Positions 10,302 to 22,195 of a stretch of 64,000 bases of DNA are shown in pieces; position 1 is the first letter of the stretch; each line of letters begins with the position of its first letter. The translations under genes were made by a program, and so were the position numbers. This stretch comes from Steroidobacteraceae bacterium. GTDB taxonomy: Bacteria; Pseudomonadota; Gammaproteobacteria; Steroidobacterales; Steroidobacteraceae. The notes beneath the pieces were generated by a model. The model ran no database searches. It was not told the origin of the DNA and saw only the letters and a list, made by a program, of their open reading frames with translations. The DNA lies in the NCBI GenBank assembly GCA_017853555.1, contig JAFMJH010000008.1, positions 1 to 64,000 on the forward strand, written 5' to 3'.

Positions 10302-12230
10302 ATGCCGGTGATCACGCTGCCCGACGGCAGTCAAAGAACCTACCCGAACGCGGTGACCGTGGCCGAGGTTGCCGCGAGCATCGGTGCGGGGCTCGCCAAA
10401 GCGGCGCTCGCCGGCAAGGTCGGCGGCAAACTGGTCGACACGTCGTTTGCGATCGCGAGCGATGCCGCGCTCGAAATCGTCACCGAAAAGCATCCCGATG
10501 CCCTCGAGGTCATCCGTCACTCGACGGCGCACTTGCTCGCGCAAGCCGTGCAGGCCCTGTTCCCCGATGCGCAGGTGACCATCGGCCCGGTGATCGAAGA
10601 TGGTTTCTACTACGACTTCGCCTACAAGCGACCCTTCACGCCCGAAGATCTCGCCGCGATCGAAGCGAAGATGGCCGAGATCGTGCAAAGCAATCTCGCG
10701 GTGCTGCGCCGCGAGATGCCGCGCGACGAAGCGGTGAGCTTTTTCAAGAACCTCGGCGAGCACTACAAGGCCGAGATCATCGCCAGCATTCCCTCGAACG
10801 AGCCCATCAGCCTGTATGGCCAGGGCGAGTGGGTCGACTTGTGTCGCGGGCCGCATGTGCCGTCCACCGGCAAGCTCAAAGTATTCAAGCTCATGAAGGT
10901 GGCCGGCGCCTACTGGCGCGGCGATTCGCGCAACGAGATGTTGCAGCGCATCTACGGCACGGCCTGGGCGAACGAGAAAGATCTCAAAGATTATCTGCAT
11001 CGTCTCGAAGAGGCCGAAAAACGCGATCATCGTCGCATCGGTCGCGAACTCGATTTCTTCCACATGCAGGAAGAGGCGCCGGGCGCGGTGTTCTGGCACC
11101 CGAAGGGCTGGCAGGTGTTCCAATCGCTGATCGCCTACATGCGCGAGAAGCAGGCGGCGGCGGGCTTCCAGGAAGTGAACGGTCCCGAACTCATGGACCG
11201 CAGCCTCTGGGAGGCGTCGGGGCACTGGGAAAAATTCGGCGAGAACATGTTCACCACGACGACGCCGGACGAGCGCGTCTATGCGATCAAGCCGATGAAC
11301 TGCCCGGGGCACGTGCAGATCTTCAAACAGGGTCTGCGCAGCTATCGTGACCTGCCGCTGCGTTACGCAGAGTTCGGCAAGGTGCATCGCTACGAACCCT
11401 CAGGCGCGTTGCATGGCTTGATGCGCGTGCGCGCCTTCACGCAAGACGATGCGCACATCTTCGTGAGCCCCGAGCAGATCACCGCCGAGTCGGTGGCGGT
11501 CACGAAGTTGATCCTCGACATCTACCGCGACTTCGGCTTCGATGACCTGCGCATCAAGTTCTCCGACCGACCGCCCAAGCGGGTCGGCGCCGACGACATC
11601 TGGGACAAGGCCGAGGCGGCGCTCAAGGAAGCCGCACGCGAGGCGGGGATCGAGTTTTCGCTCAATCCGGGCGAGGGTGCGTTCTATGGCCCCAAACTCG
11701 AGTTCGTGCTGCGCGATGCCATCGGCCGAGATTGGCAGTGCGGCACTTTGCAGGTGGATCTGAACCTGCCGGGCCGCCTTGGCGCGCAATATGTCGACGA
11801 GCACAGCCAGAAGCAAACCCCGGTGATGCTGCACCGTGCGATCTTCGGCTCGCTCGAGCGCTTCCTCGGCATTCTGATCGAACATCACTCCGGGAAACTG
11901 CCGACTTGGCTCGCGCCGGTACAGGTGGTGCTCATGAACATCACCGATCGGCAGGACGAATACCTGCTCGAGACCGCTGAATTCCTTAAAAATCATGGGG
12001 TTCGGGTCGAAACCGACTTGCGCAACGAGAAAATTGGCTTTAAGATTCGCGAACATACGCTGCAACGCGTGCCATACCTATTGGTGGCGGGCGACAAGGA
12101 AGTAGCAGCGCAGCTTCTGTCCGTGCGTACCCGCAGCGGCAAGGATCTGGGCCAGATGTCTCCGCAGACTTTCGTCGAGCGGCTGCGCGTCGAGCTCGAT
12201 AGCCGTGGGCGCCGAACTTTGGAGGATTGA
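10302..12230 (+). CDS. thrS: Threonyl-tRNA synthetase
   Basis: This class II synthetase charges tRNA-Thr. The 642-residue product matches E. coli ThrRS (642). It has an N-terminal TGS domain ([14 protein letters not shown]), an editing domain with [11 protein letters not shown], the catalytic core ([23 protein letters not shown]) and a C-terminal anticodon-binding domain. It begins the conserved thrS-infC-rpmI-rplT-pheST block. The end of the gene contains GGAGG, which serves as the ribosome-binding site of infC. Confidence 0.97.
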   Translation: MPVITLPDGSQRTYPNAVTVAEVAASIGAGLAKAALAGKVGGKLVDTSFAIASDAALEIVTEKHPDALEVIRHSTAHLLAQAVQALFPDAQVTIGPVIEDGFYYDFAYKRPFTPEDLAAIEAKMAEIVQSNLAVLRREMPRDEAVSFFKNLGEHYKAEIIASIPSNEPISLYGQGEWVDLCRGPHVPSTGKLKVFKLMKVAGAYWRGDSRNEMLQRIYGTAWANEKDLKDYLHRLEEAEKRDHRRIGRELDFFHMQEEAPGAVFWHPKGWQVFQSLIAYMREKQAAAGFQEVNGPELMDRSLWEASGHWEKFGENMFTTTTPDERVYAIKPMNCPGHVQIFKQGLRSYRDLPLRYAEFGKVHRYEPSGALHGLMRVRAFTQDDAHIFVSPEQITAESVAVTKLILDIYRDFGFDDLRIKFSDRPPKRVGADDIWDKAEAALKEAAREAGIEFSLNPGEGAFYGPKLEFVLRDAIGRDWQCGTLQVDLNLPGRLGAQYVDEHSQKQTPVMLHRAIFGSLERFLGILIEHHSGKLPTWLAPVQVVLMNITDRQDEYLLETAEFLKNHGVRVETDLRNEKIGFKIREHTLQRVPYLLVAGDKEVAAQLLSVRTRSGKDLGQMSPQTFVERLRVELDSRGRRTLED

Positions 12231-12233
12231 CGT

Positions 12234-12755
12234 ATCTCGACTGCAACAAAGCGCATCCGGCGCAATGAGGAAATCACGGCGCCGCAGGTGCGAGTGATCG
12301 CGGCAGATGGGGCTCAGGCCGGCATCATGACCCGATTCGAAGCCCTTCAGATGGCGCAGAGCAGTGAGCTCGACCTCGTCGAAGTGTCACCGATGGCTGA
12401 GCCGCCGGTGGTTCGGATCATGGACTTCGGGAAGTTCCTCTTCGAACAGAAGAAGAAAACCCACTCCGCGCAAAAGAAGCAGAAGCAGCAGCAAGTCAAG
12501 GAAGTGAAGTTTCGCCCGGGTACGGAAGAGGCGGATTACCAAGTCAAACTGCGTAATCTCATCCGCTTCCTGACCGAAGGTGACAAGGCCAAGGTAACCC
12601 TGCGTTTCCGCGGCCGAGAGATGGCGCATCAAGAGGTCGGACGTCGGCTTCTCGATCGGTTGGTTCAAGACCTCGCCGCGCAGGCGATCGTCGAACAGAA
12701 CCCGCTGATGGAAGGTCGGCAGATGGTCATGGTGTTTGCGCCGAAGAAGAAGTGA
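12234..12755 (+). CDS. infC: Translation initiation factor IF-3 (AUC start)
   Basis: IF-3 keeps the ribosomal subunits apart and rejects non-standard start codons. The ORF track begins at an internal ATG 12288, which would remove the conserved N-terminus. Extending in frame to ATC 12234 gives [21 protein letters not shown], matching the family start, and a 173-residue protein of normal length. GGAGG at 12221-12225 lies eight bases before this ATC. Rare start codons on infC are a known autoregulatory device, because IF-3 discriminates against them. The gene begins three bases after the thrS stop. Confidence 0.93.
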   Translation: MSTATKRIRRNEEITAPQVRVIAADGAQAGIMTRFEALQMAQSSELDLVEVSPMAEPPVVRIMDFGKFLFEQKKKTHSAQKKQKQQQVKEVKFRPGTEEADYQVKLRNLIRFLTEGDKAKVTLRFRGREMAHQEVGRRLLDRLVQDLAAQAIVEQNPLMEGRQMVMVFAPKKK

Positions 12756-12867
12756 TGTTTGCACGGCCGATTCGATCCATGGTGGGTCGAACGGCAGCGT
12801 AAACATCCGCACGTGAGCGGGTCTGCAAAGACCTTGCGAGCGAAGCCAGAAAAAGGAGTATCGAAAA

Positions 12868-13068
12868 ATGCCCAAGTTGAAGACCAACCGGGCGGCAGCG
12901 AAGCGTTTTCGCAAAACGGCGAAGGGCTACAAGTCCTATTCCGCCGGCCGTCGCCACAACCTCGGTCACAAGTCGCGCAAGACCAAGCGTCAACTGCGCT
13001 CGGGCGGCTCGAGCCTCGTGCACGAGAGCGACGTCGGTCGTCTCGACCAGTTGCTCCCGAACGTCTGA
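12868..13068 (+). CDS. rpmI: 50S ribosomal protein L35
   Basis: The 66-residue, very basic protein MPKLKTNRAAAKRFRKTAKGYKS is a canonical L35. It is preceded by AAAAAGGAG seven bases upstream. In related bacteria the infC-rpmI interval carries the L20 binding site that represses rpmI and rplT translation; the 112-base gap here could hold such a site, but I could not identify it. Confidence 0.98.
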   Translation: MPKLKTNRAAAKRFRKTAKGYKSYSAGRRHNLGHKSRKTKRQLRSGGSSLVHESDVGRLDQLLPNV

Positions 13069-13087
13069 CCCACCGAGGTAATCGAAC

Positions 13088-13450
13088 ATGGCAAGAGTAA
13101 AGCGTGGCGTCACCGCCGGTCGTCGTCACAAAAAGGTCCTCGGCAAAGCCAAGGGTTATTACAACGCGCGTCGCAAGGTCTACCGCACCGCCAAGCAGGC
13201 GGTGATCAAGGCCGGGCAGTACGCCTACAAGGGTCGCCGTCTCAAGAAGCGCGACTACCGCGCGCTCTGGATCCAGCGCATCAATGCCGCCGCACGCGGC
13301 TTCGGTCTGTCCTACAGCCGAATGATGAACGGCTTGAAGGTCGCGCAGATCGAAATCGATCGCAAGATGCTCGCGGATATCGCGGTGCACGATGCGGATG
13401 CTTTCGGTGCGCTCGCAGCCAAGGTCAAGGCAGCTCTCGGCGTCGCCTAA
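13088..13450 (+). CDS. rplT: 50S ribosomal protein L20
   Basis: The 120-residue protein begins [24 protein letters not shown], the L20 signature. L20 is needed for early 50S assembly and in E. coli represses its own operon. It follows rpmI by 19 bases and precedes pheS by nine. Confidence 0.98.
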   Translation: MARVKRGVTAGRRHKKVLGKAKGYYNARRKVYRTAKQAVIKAGQYAYKGRRLKKRDYRALWIQRINAAARGFGLSYSRMMNGLKVAQIEIDRKMLADIAVHDADAFGALAAKVKAALGVA

Positions 13451-16866
<3,416 letters not shown>

Positions 16867-16877
16867 GAGCAGTCAGC

Positions 16878-17177
16878 ATGGCATTGACGAAAGCAGAGAT
16901 GGCGGAGGCGTTGTTCGACCAACTGGGTCTCAACAAACGCGAAGCCAGGGAACTCGTCGACCTGTTTTTCGAAGAAGTCCGGGCAGCGCTCTCCTCGGGG
17001 GCGCAAGTCAAGCTGTCCGGTTTCGGCAACTTCGATCTGCGCGACAAAAACCAGCGACCGGGTCGCAACCCCAAGACGGGTGAAGAAATCCCCATCAGCG
17101 CACGGCGCGTGGTGACCTTCCGTCCGGGACAAAAACTGAAGGCGCGAGTCGAAGCGTATGCTGGAAGCCAAGAATAA
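16878..17177 (+). CDS. ihfA: Integration host factor subunit alpha
   Basis: The 99-residue DNA-bending subunit begins [23 protein letters not shown] and contains [29 protein letters not shown], the IhfA arm. It pairs with IhfB encoded at the start of this window. Its place after pheT is conserved in gammaproteobacteria. The last 20 bases overlap the start of the merR-type gene. Confidence 0.98.
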   Translation: MALTKAEMAEALFDQLGLNKREARELVDLFFEEVRAALSSGAQVKLSGFGNFDLRDKNQRPGRNPKTGEEIPISARRVVTFRPGQKLKARVEAYAGSQE

Positions 17178-17514
17178 CGACGAATTGCCGGTCATCCCCG
17201 GCAAGCGGTACTTCACCATCGGCGAGGTCGCGGAGCTCTGCGGCGTCAAGCCGCACGTGTTGCGCTATTGGGAGCAGGAATTCCCGCAGCTGAAGCCGGT
17301 CAAGCGCCGCGGCAACCGTCGCTATTACCAGCGGCAGGACGTGATCGTGATCCGCCAGATTCGGGCGCTGTTGTATGAACAGGGCTTCACCATCGGCGGG
17401 GCACGCAACAAGTTGCAGGGCGAGGAAGCACGCAGCGACGTGACGCACAGTCAGCAGATCGTGCGCCAGTTGCGCATGGAGCTCGAGGACGTGCTGCGCA
17501 TTCTGCGCCGTTGA
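17158..17514 (+). CDS. MerR-family transcriptional regulator
   Basis: The 118-residue protein has an N-terminal MerR winged helix ([45 protein letters not shown]) and a short C-terminal coiled-coil dimerisation helix. There is no metal-binding cysteine or ligand domain. This ihfA-linked MerR is widely conserved in gammaproteobacteria and its regulon is poorly defined. The 20-base overlap with ihfA suggests co-translation. Confidence 0.92.
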   Translation: MLEAKNNDELPVIPGKRYFTIGEVAELCGVKPHVLRYWEQEFPQLKPVKRRGNRRYYQRQDVIVIRQIRALLYEQGFTIGGARNKLQGEEARSDVTHSQQIVRQLRMELEDVLRILRR

Positions 17515-17571
17515 CGTATTAGACTATCGACCGCGGGTCATCCCCACCCGCAAGAGTCGCTCGAATCAAGT

Positions 17572-17648
17572 CGGGACGTGGCGCAGCCTGGTAGCGCACT
17601 TGCATGGGGTGCAAGGGGTCGCGAGTTCGAATCTCGCCGTCCCGACCA
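17572..17648 (+). tRNA. tRNA-Pro (GGG)
   Basis: The 77-base cloverleaf has acceptor CGGGACG/CGTCCCG, anticodon stem CTTGC/GCAAG, loop ATGGGGT with anticodon GGG, T-loop TTCGAAT and encoded CCA. G follows the anticodon, as expected for proline tRNAs. It lies between the MerR gene and the M24 peptidase homologue. Confidence 0.95.
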
Positions 17649-17727
17649 ATACTTACGCGACCGTCGCGCTGCCTCCGTCTCCGCACGCGTGTCCTCGCGA
17701 CGGCGCGTTGATCAAGCGGAGGTCGTC

Positions 17728-19128
17728 ATGGATCGTAGAGATTTCTTCGCCACTGCCGCGACATGCGCATTGGCAGGCTCGGCGCCGGCGAGCGATGCCT
17801 CGCCCAAAGGCGCCCGCAATCTCGTGCAACTCGATCGGCGTTACAACGACCCCGCCTTGGCGCGACCGATTCCGATCAACAAACCGCGCGCTTACGAGGT
17901 GATGGCCGCGCTCGGGATCGACGGGTTGGTCGCATTGCGGCCTCACAACGTGTTCTACATCGGCAACACGGTGCCGACCCTGACTCCCTTCGGTGAGGAA
18001 TATCCGGGCTTTGCGACATTTCCACGCGACCCCGATCAACCGTCTTTCCTGATCACCAGCAGCGGCAATACCTGGGAGACGGCCAACGGCGAGCGGGACG
18101 TTCCCGAGATCATCACCTTCACCGGGGCCCGCAATTGGCGCGATTACCTCGACGCCACCCCCGAACAGCTGCGCATCGAGCCCGAGTCGGCCGGACGGAG
18201 TGCGGGTTTTGCGGTCAAAGACGGGGCCGAACTCACGCTGCGCGAGCGCGCTTGGAAGCATGCGCAGGAGACCTACAACCCCGATTCTGCGCCGACGGCA
18301 GCATGGGCGATCGCGCGAGCCTTGCGGCGTTCGGGCCTCGAGCGTGGCCGGATCGCCGTCGACGACATGCGCATCGGTCTGCTGCTCAAGAGCATCGGCT
18401 TCGACGGCGTCACGGTAGTCGACGGCGACAACATTTTTCGGAAAATTCGGCACGTGAAGACCGAGCACGAGATCGGTCTGATGCGCATCGCGCAACGGAT
18501 CACGCGTGAGTCGGCGGTCGCCGCAGCGCGTGCGCTTGAGCCCGGCATGACCTACCAGGATTTTCGGCAGCGATTGTTCACCGAAGCGGTGGCGCGCGGC
18601 GGTGAGCCCGGTTTCGTACTGCTCGGGATCACGCAAGGTCTGTTGCCCGGGGGAATCGTGCGGCGCGGTGACTCTTATCTGCTCGATTGTTCGATTCACT
18701 ACCAGATGTATCAAGGCGACTTCGCGCGTACCGTGACCATCGGCGAGCCGCGGGCCGAGTCGATGCGTCGGTTTCGTGCCCAGCAAGCCGGTCGCGAAGC
18801 GGCTTTCGAGATGATTCGGGCAGGCGTACCGTTTCGCAAAGTCGAGCAGGTCGCGTACGAGGCGATGGTCAAAGCCGGTATGCCGAAGAACGTGCCGGCG
18901 ATCAGCCTGCATTCGGTGGGCTTGCAGCACGGTGATGACCCGCAGCGCGAGCGCCTGGCATTCAAGGTGCGTGACGATCACGTTCTCGCCGCCGACATGA
19001 CGGTGACCCTCGATTTGCCTTATCTGGAAATCGGCGAGGGCGCCGGTCACAACGAGGACTTGCTGCGTATCACGTCCACGGGCTACGAGCTGCTCAACGA
19101 CCCGGCCGATCCCCTGATCGTCGTCTGA
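17728..19128 (+). CDS. Tat-exported M24 (prolidase/creatinase-fold) protein
   Basis: The 466-residue protein starts MDRRDFFATAATCALAGSAPASDA, a twin-arginine signal. A pita-bread M24 domain fills the C-terminal half. The two metal aspartates are seen in LLDCSIHYQMYQGDFARTVTIG and a histidine in LHSVGLQHGDDP. The usual TxEPG glutamate is replaced by TLDLPYLE, while the last glutamate is kept in HNEDLLRIT. It may be a prolidase-like hydrolase or an M24-fold enzyme with another reaction. ATG 17728 has GGAGG five bases upstream; the earlier ORF start lies inside tRNA-Pro. Confidence 0.82.
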   Translation: MDRRDFFATAATCALAGSAPASDASPKGARNLVQLDRRYNDPALARPIPINKPRAYEVMAALGIDGLVALRPHNVFYIGNTVPTLTPFGEEYPGFATFPRDPDQPSFLITSSGNTWETANGERDVPEIITFTGARNWRDYLDATPEQLRIEPESAGRSAGFAVKDGAELTLRERAWKHAQETYNPDSAPTAAWAIARALRRSGLERGRIAVDDMRIGLLLKSIGFDGVTVVDGDNIFRKIRHVKTEHEIGLMRIAQRITRESAVAAARALEPGMTYQDFRQRLFTEAVARGGEPGFVLLGITQGLLPGGIVRRGDSYLLDCSIHYQMYQGDFARTVTIGEPRAESMRRFRAQQAGREAAFEMIRAGVPFRKVEQVAYEAMVKAGMPKNVPAISLHSVGLQHGDDPQRERLAFKVRDDHVLAADMTVTLDLPYLEIGEGAGHNEDLLRITSTGYELLNDPADPLIVV

Positions 19129-19189
19129 CCGATCGCCGGCCGGCGACGGGCAACCGGTCGCGGCTGCGGGCACCGAACGGGCATAATTC

Positions 19190-19207
19190 GCGGTGGAGAT
19201 CCACCGC
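19190..19207 (+). promoter_or_regulatory. Hairpin covering the leuC ribosome-binding site
   Basis: GCGGTGG and CCACCGC form a perfect 7-bp stem with AGAT loop, ending two bases before the leuC ATG. The only Shine-Dalgarno-like GGAG lies half in the stem and half in the loop, so the fold would limit ribosome access. A CATAAT box at 19182-19187 may be the -10 element. Regulatory function is inferred. Confidence 0.5.
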
Positions 19208-19209
19208 CG

Positions 19210-20616
19210 ATGAAGCCCCGTACGCTGTTCGAAAAGCTCTGGTCCTCGCACGTCGTTCAAGAGCTCGAGGGCGGTGCGGCGCTACTCGCCATCGATCGCA
19301 TCTTTCTGCACGAGCGCACGGGTTCGGTGGCGCTCAAGAGCCTGAAGGACGCGGGCCGAACCGTGGCAGACCCGGCGCGCGTGTTCTGCACCATGGACCA
19401 TATCGTCGACACCCACCCCGGGCGCGGCGACGATACACGCATGAAGGGTGGTACCGCCTTCATTCTCGAAACCCGAGCCGCCGCCCTGGAAGCCGGCATC
19501 CGCCTCTTCGATGTGCGCGATCCGCTGCAAGGGATCGTGCACGTGATTTCGCCCGAGCTCGGCATCGTGCTGCCCGGTGCGACGGTGGTCTGTCCCGACA
19601 GTCACACCTGCACGCAGGGCGCGATGGGCGCGTTCGCCTGGGGCATCGGTTCGACCGAAGCCGAGCATGCGCTCGCCACCGGCACCTTGCGCGTCAATCG
19701 TCCGAAGACGATGCGCGTGCGTTTCGAAGGCAAGTTGCCGCGCGGGGTCACGGCCAAAGATTTGACCCTGGCCTTGATCGCCCGCTACGGCTCGGCGGGC
19801 GGCAACGGCTATGCCGTCGAGTACGCCGGCAGCGCGGTGCGCGAGCTCGACATCGAGGCGCGTCTGACGCTGTGCAACATGGCGACGGAATTTTCGGCGA
19901 TGACCGGTTTCATCGCGCCGGACGAGCGCACGTTCGAGTACCTGCATGGCCGGGCGTATGCACCGCAAGGCGCCGACTGGGATCGCGCACTCGCGGCATG
20001 GCGCGAACTGTCGAGCGATGCCGATGCCGTGTTCGATCGCGACATCGAGATCGACGTCGGTACGCTGGCCCCGATGATCACCTGGGGCACGAGTCCGCAA
20101 CACGCGGTCGCCATCGACGCGGCGGTGCCGGATCAGGCGAGCAGCGGCGCGAACCCCGAAGCCTATGCCCGTGCGTTGCAATACATGGACGTCGCGGCTG
20201 GCGTGCCGCTGCAGTCTTTGGCGATCGGTGCGGCCTTCATCGGTTCTTGCACCAACAGTCGCATATCCGATTTGCGTCGTGCCGCGGCCGTGCTGCGCGG
20301 TCGTAAAGTGGCTGCCGGCGTGCGCGCGATCTGCGTGCCGGGTTCGATGTCGGTCAAGCGTCAGGCCGAAGCCGAGGGACTCGATCGCGTGTTCACCGCA
20401 GCGGGTTTCGAGTGGCGCGAATCGGGTTGCTCGATGTGTTTCTTCGCCGGCGGCGAGAGCTTCGGCGCGCGCGAGCGGGTCGTGTCGTCGACCAACCGCA
20501 ACTTCGAAAGTCGCCAGGGCCCCGAGACCCGGACGCATATTGCGAGTCCCGAAACCGTGGCGGCCAGTGCCATCGCGGGACATCTGGCCGACGTGCGTGC
20601 ATTGGAGGTGGCGTGA
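19210..20616 (+). CDS. leuC: 3-isopropylmalate dehydratase large subunit (LeuC family)
   Basis: The 468-residue aconitase-family protein binds a [4Fe-4S] cluster through cysteines in VVCPDSHTCT, FIGSCTNSRISDL and GCSMCFF. With LeuD it isomerises 2-isopropylmalate to 3-isopropylmalate, or a related hydroxy-diacid. leuA and leuB are not adjacent. Instead the next genes are a lyase, a CoA-transferase and an acyl-CoA dehydrogenase, which leaves open a role in C5 dicarboxylate breakdown. The start codon overlaps no other gene, and its ribosome-binding site lies in a hairpin. Confidence 0.9.
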   Translation: MKPRTLFEKLWSSHVVQELEGGAALLAIDRIFLHERTGSVALKSLKDAGRTVADPARVFCTMDHIVDTHPGRGDDTRMKGGTAFILETRAAALEAGIRLFDVRDPLQGIVHVISPELGIVLPGATVVCPDSHTCTQGAMGAFAWGIGSTEAEHALATGTLRVNRPKTMRVRFEGKLPRGVTAKDLTLALIARYGSAGGNGYAVEYAGSAVRELDIEARLTLCNMATEFSAMTGFIAPDERTFEYLHGRAYAPQGADWDRALAAWRELSSDADAVFDRDIEIDVGTLAPMITWGTSPQHAVAIDAAVPDQASSGANPEAYARALQYMDVAAGVPLQSLAIGAAFIGSCTNSRISDLRRAAAVLRGRKVAAGVRAICVPGSMSVKRQAEAEGLDRVFTAAGFEWRESGCSMCFFAGGESFGARERVVSSTNRNFESRQGPETRTHIASPETVAASAIAGHLADVRALEVA

Positions 20617-21257
20617 TGGAGCGCTTCGGCGTGCTGTCGGCCGTCGCCGCACCGATCGTGCGTGCCAATGTGGACACCGACATCATCATTCCCTCGCGTG
20701 AAATGAAGTCGGTGTCGAAAACGGGTTTGGCGGACGGCTTGTTTGCCGGCTGGCGCTATACGGCAATCGGCGGTCGCGAGCCGAACCCCGATTTCGTGCT
20801 CAATCAGGCCGCGTATGCCGGCAGTCGCATCATTCTGGGTGGCGAGAACTTCGGCTGCGGCTCGAGTCGCGAGCATGCGGTGTGGGCCTTGCACGAATAC
20901 GGCTTTCGCGCGGTGATCGCGCCGTCGTTTTCGCCGATCTTCTTCGGCAATTGCGTGCGCAACGGCCTCGCGCCGGTGCGTCTGTCGCTCGACGCCGTGC
21001 AGGCGATCGCCGCCTGGGTGGCCGTCGATCCGGCGGGGCGGCCAGTCACCATCGATCTGCCGGCGCAGCGTGTTCGCGCCGGCGGGTCGGAGTACGCCTT
21101 CGATATCGACCCCGAATCGCGCGACATGTTGATCGAAGGTCTGGATGCCATCGATCTGACGCTGAAACAGCGCGCGGCGATCAGCGCTTTTCACGAGCGC
21201 GATCGACACGCCCGTCCATGGATCTATCTTTCGAAGGACGCTCGAGTACCGTCATGA
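20616..21257 (+). CDS. leuD: 3-isopropylmalate dehydratase small subunit (LeuD family)
   Basis: The 213-residue small subunit carries the swivel-domain motifs NVDTDIIIPSREMKSV and GGENFGCGSSREHAVWAL, which close the active site of LeuC. ATG 20616 shares its A with the leuC TGA stop, so the subunits are translationally coupled. The earlier ORF start at 20412 lies in leuC and is rejected. Length is normal for LeuD. Confidence 0.92.
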   Translation: MERFGVLSAVAAPIVRANVDTDIIIPSREMKSVSKTGLADGLFAGWRYTAIGGREPNPDFVLNQAAYAGSRIILGGENFGCGSSREHAVWALHEYGFRAVIAPSFSPIFFGNCVRNGLAPVRLSLDAVQAIAAWVAVDPAGRPVTIDLPAQRVRAGGSEYAFDIDPESRDMLIEGLDAIDLTLKQRAAISAFHERDRHARPWIYLSKDARVPS

Positions 21258-22189
21258 AAATTTTGATCAGTGAAGTCGGCCCGCGCGACGGCCTGCAGAG
21301 TGTGGCGAGCATCATGCCGCTCGAAGCCAAGAAAGCCTGGATCGCCGCCGAAGCCGCGGCCGGTGTCACCGAAATCGAGGTGGGCAGTTTCGTGCCAGCG
21401 AAGTTGTTGCCGCAACTCGCCGACACCGCGGAGGTCGTGGCCTACGCGCGTACCATCCCGAACTTGACGGTGGCGGCACTGGTGCCGAACTTCAAAGGTG
21501 CCGAAGCGGCCGTGGCCGCCGGTGCGCACAAAATCACGTTGCCCTTGTCGGTGTCCGAGACGCACAGTCTGAAAAACCTGCGTCGCACGCACGCGCAAGT
21601 GCTCGACGAGGCGCGTGCGATCGTCGCGTTGCTGCGGACGCTGCCTGCGGATCGCCGGCCGAAATTCGAAGGCGGTCTGTCGACGGCGTTCGGTTGCACC
21701 ATCGAAGGTGAGGTGCCGGCGACCAAGGTAGTAGAGCTCGCCGAGGCATTGATGACGATCGGTTGTGACGAAGTCGGCTTGTCCGACACCACGGGCTACG
21801 CGAATCCTGCGCAGGTGAAGGACCTCGTGCGCCGCGTGCGCGCCGCCTGCGGCGAGCATGCCTTGTCGGGCTTGCATCTGCACAACACGCGCGGACTCGG
21901 TCTCGCGAACGTCATGGCGGGGCTGGAAGTCGGCATCACGACCTTCGACAGCTCGCTCGGCGGTTTGGGCGGTTGTCCGTTTGCGCCGGGCGCCTCGGGC
22001 AACATCGTCACCGAAGATCTCGTGTTCATGCTCGAGGCCATGGGGCTCGAGACCGGCATCGATCTTCCCAAATTGCTGGCCGTGCGCGACATACTCAAGG
22101 CAGCGTTGCCTAGGGAGGCGCTGTACGGCTTCACGCCCGATGCGGGCTTGCCACTCGGGTTCGTACCCGCGTCGGTTCATCGAGGATAA
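21254..22189 (+). CDS. Hydroxymethylglutaryl-CoA lyase-like protein
   Basis: The 311-residue DRE-TIM metallolyase has SEVGPRDGLQ at the N-terminus, metal-ligand HLHNTRGLG and the catalytic-cysteine loop GGLGGCPFAPGASGNIVTED. The family cleaves HMG-CoA to acetyl-CoA and acetoacetate in leucine catabolism, and some members cleave other 3-hydroxy-3-methylacyl-CoA esters. It overlaps leuD by four bases. In this operon it may cleave a CoA ester made by the next gene (inference). Confidence 0.9.
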   Translation: MKILISEVGPRDGLQSVASIMPLEAKKAWIAAEAAAGVTEIEVGSFVPAKLLPQLADTAEVVAYARTIPNLTVAALVPNFKGAEAAVAAGAHKITLPLSVSETHSLKNLRRTHAQVLDEARAIVALLRTLPADRRPKFEGGLSTAFGCTIEGEVPATKVVELAEALMTIGCDEVGLSDTTGYANPAQVKDLVRRVRAACGEHALSGLHLHNTRGLGLANVMAGLEVGITTFDSSLGGLGGCPFAPGASGNIVTEDLVFMLEAMGLETGIDLPKLLAVRDILKAALPREALYGFTPDAGLPLGFVPASVHRG

Positions 22190-22195
22190 GCGTTC

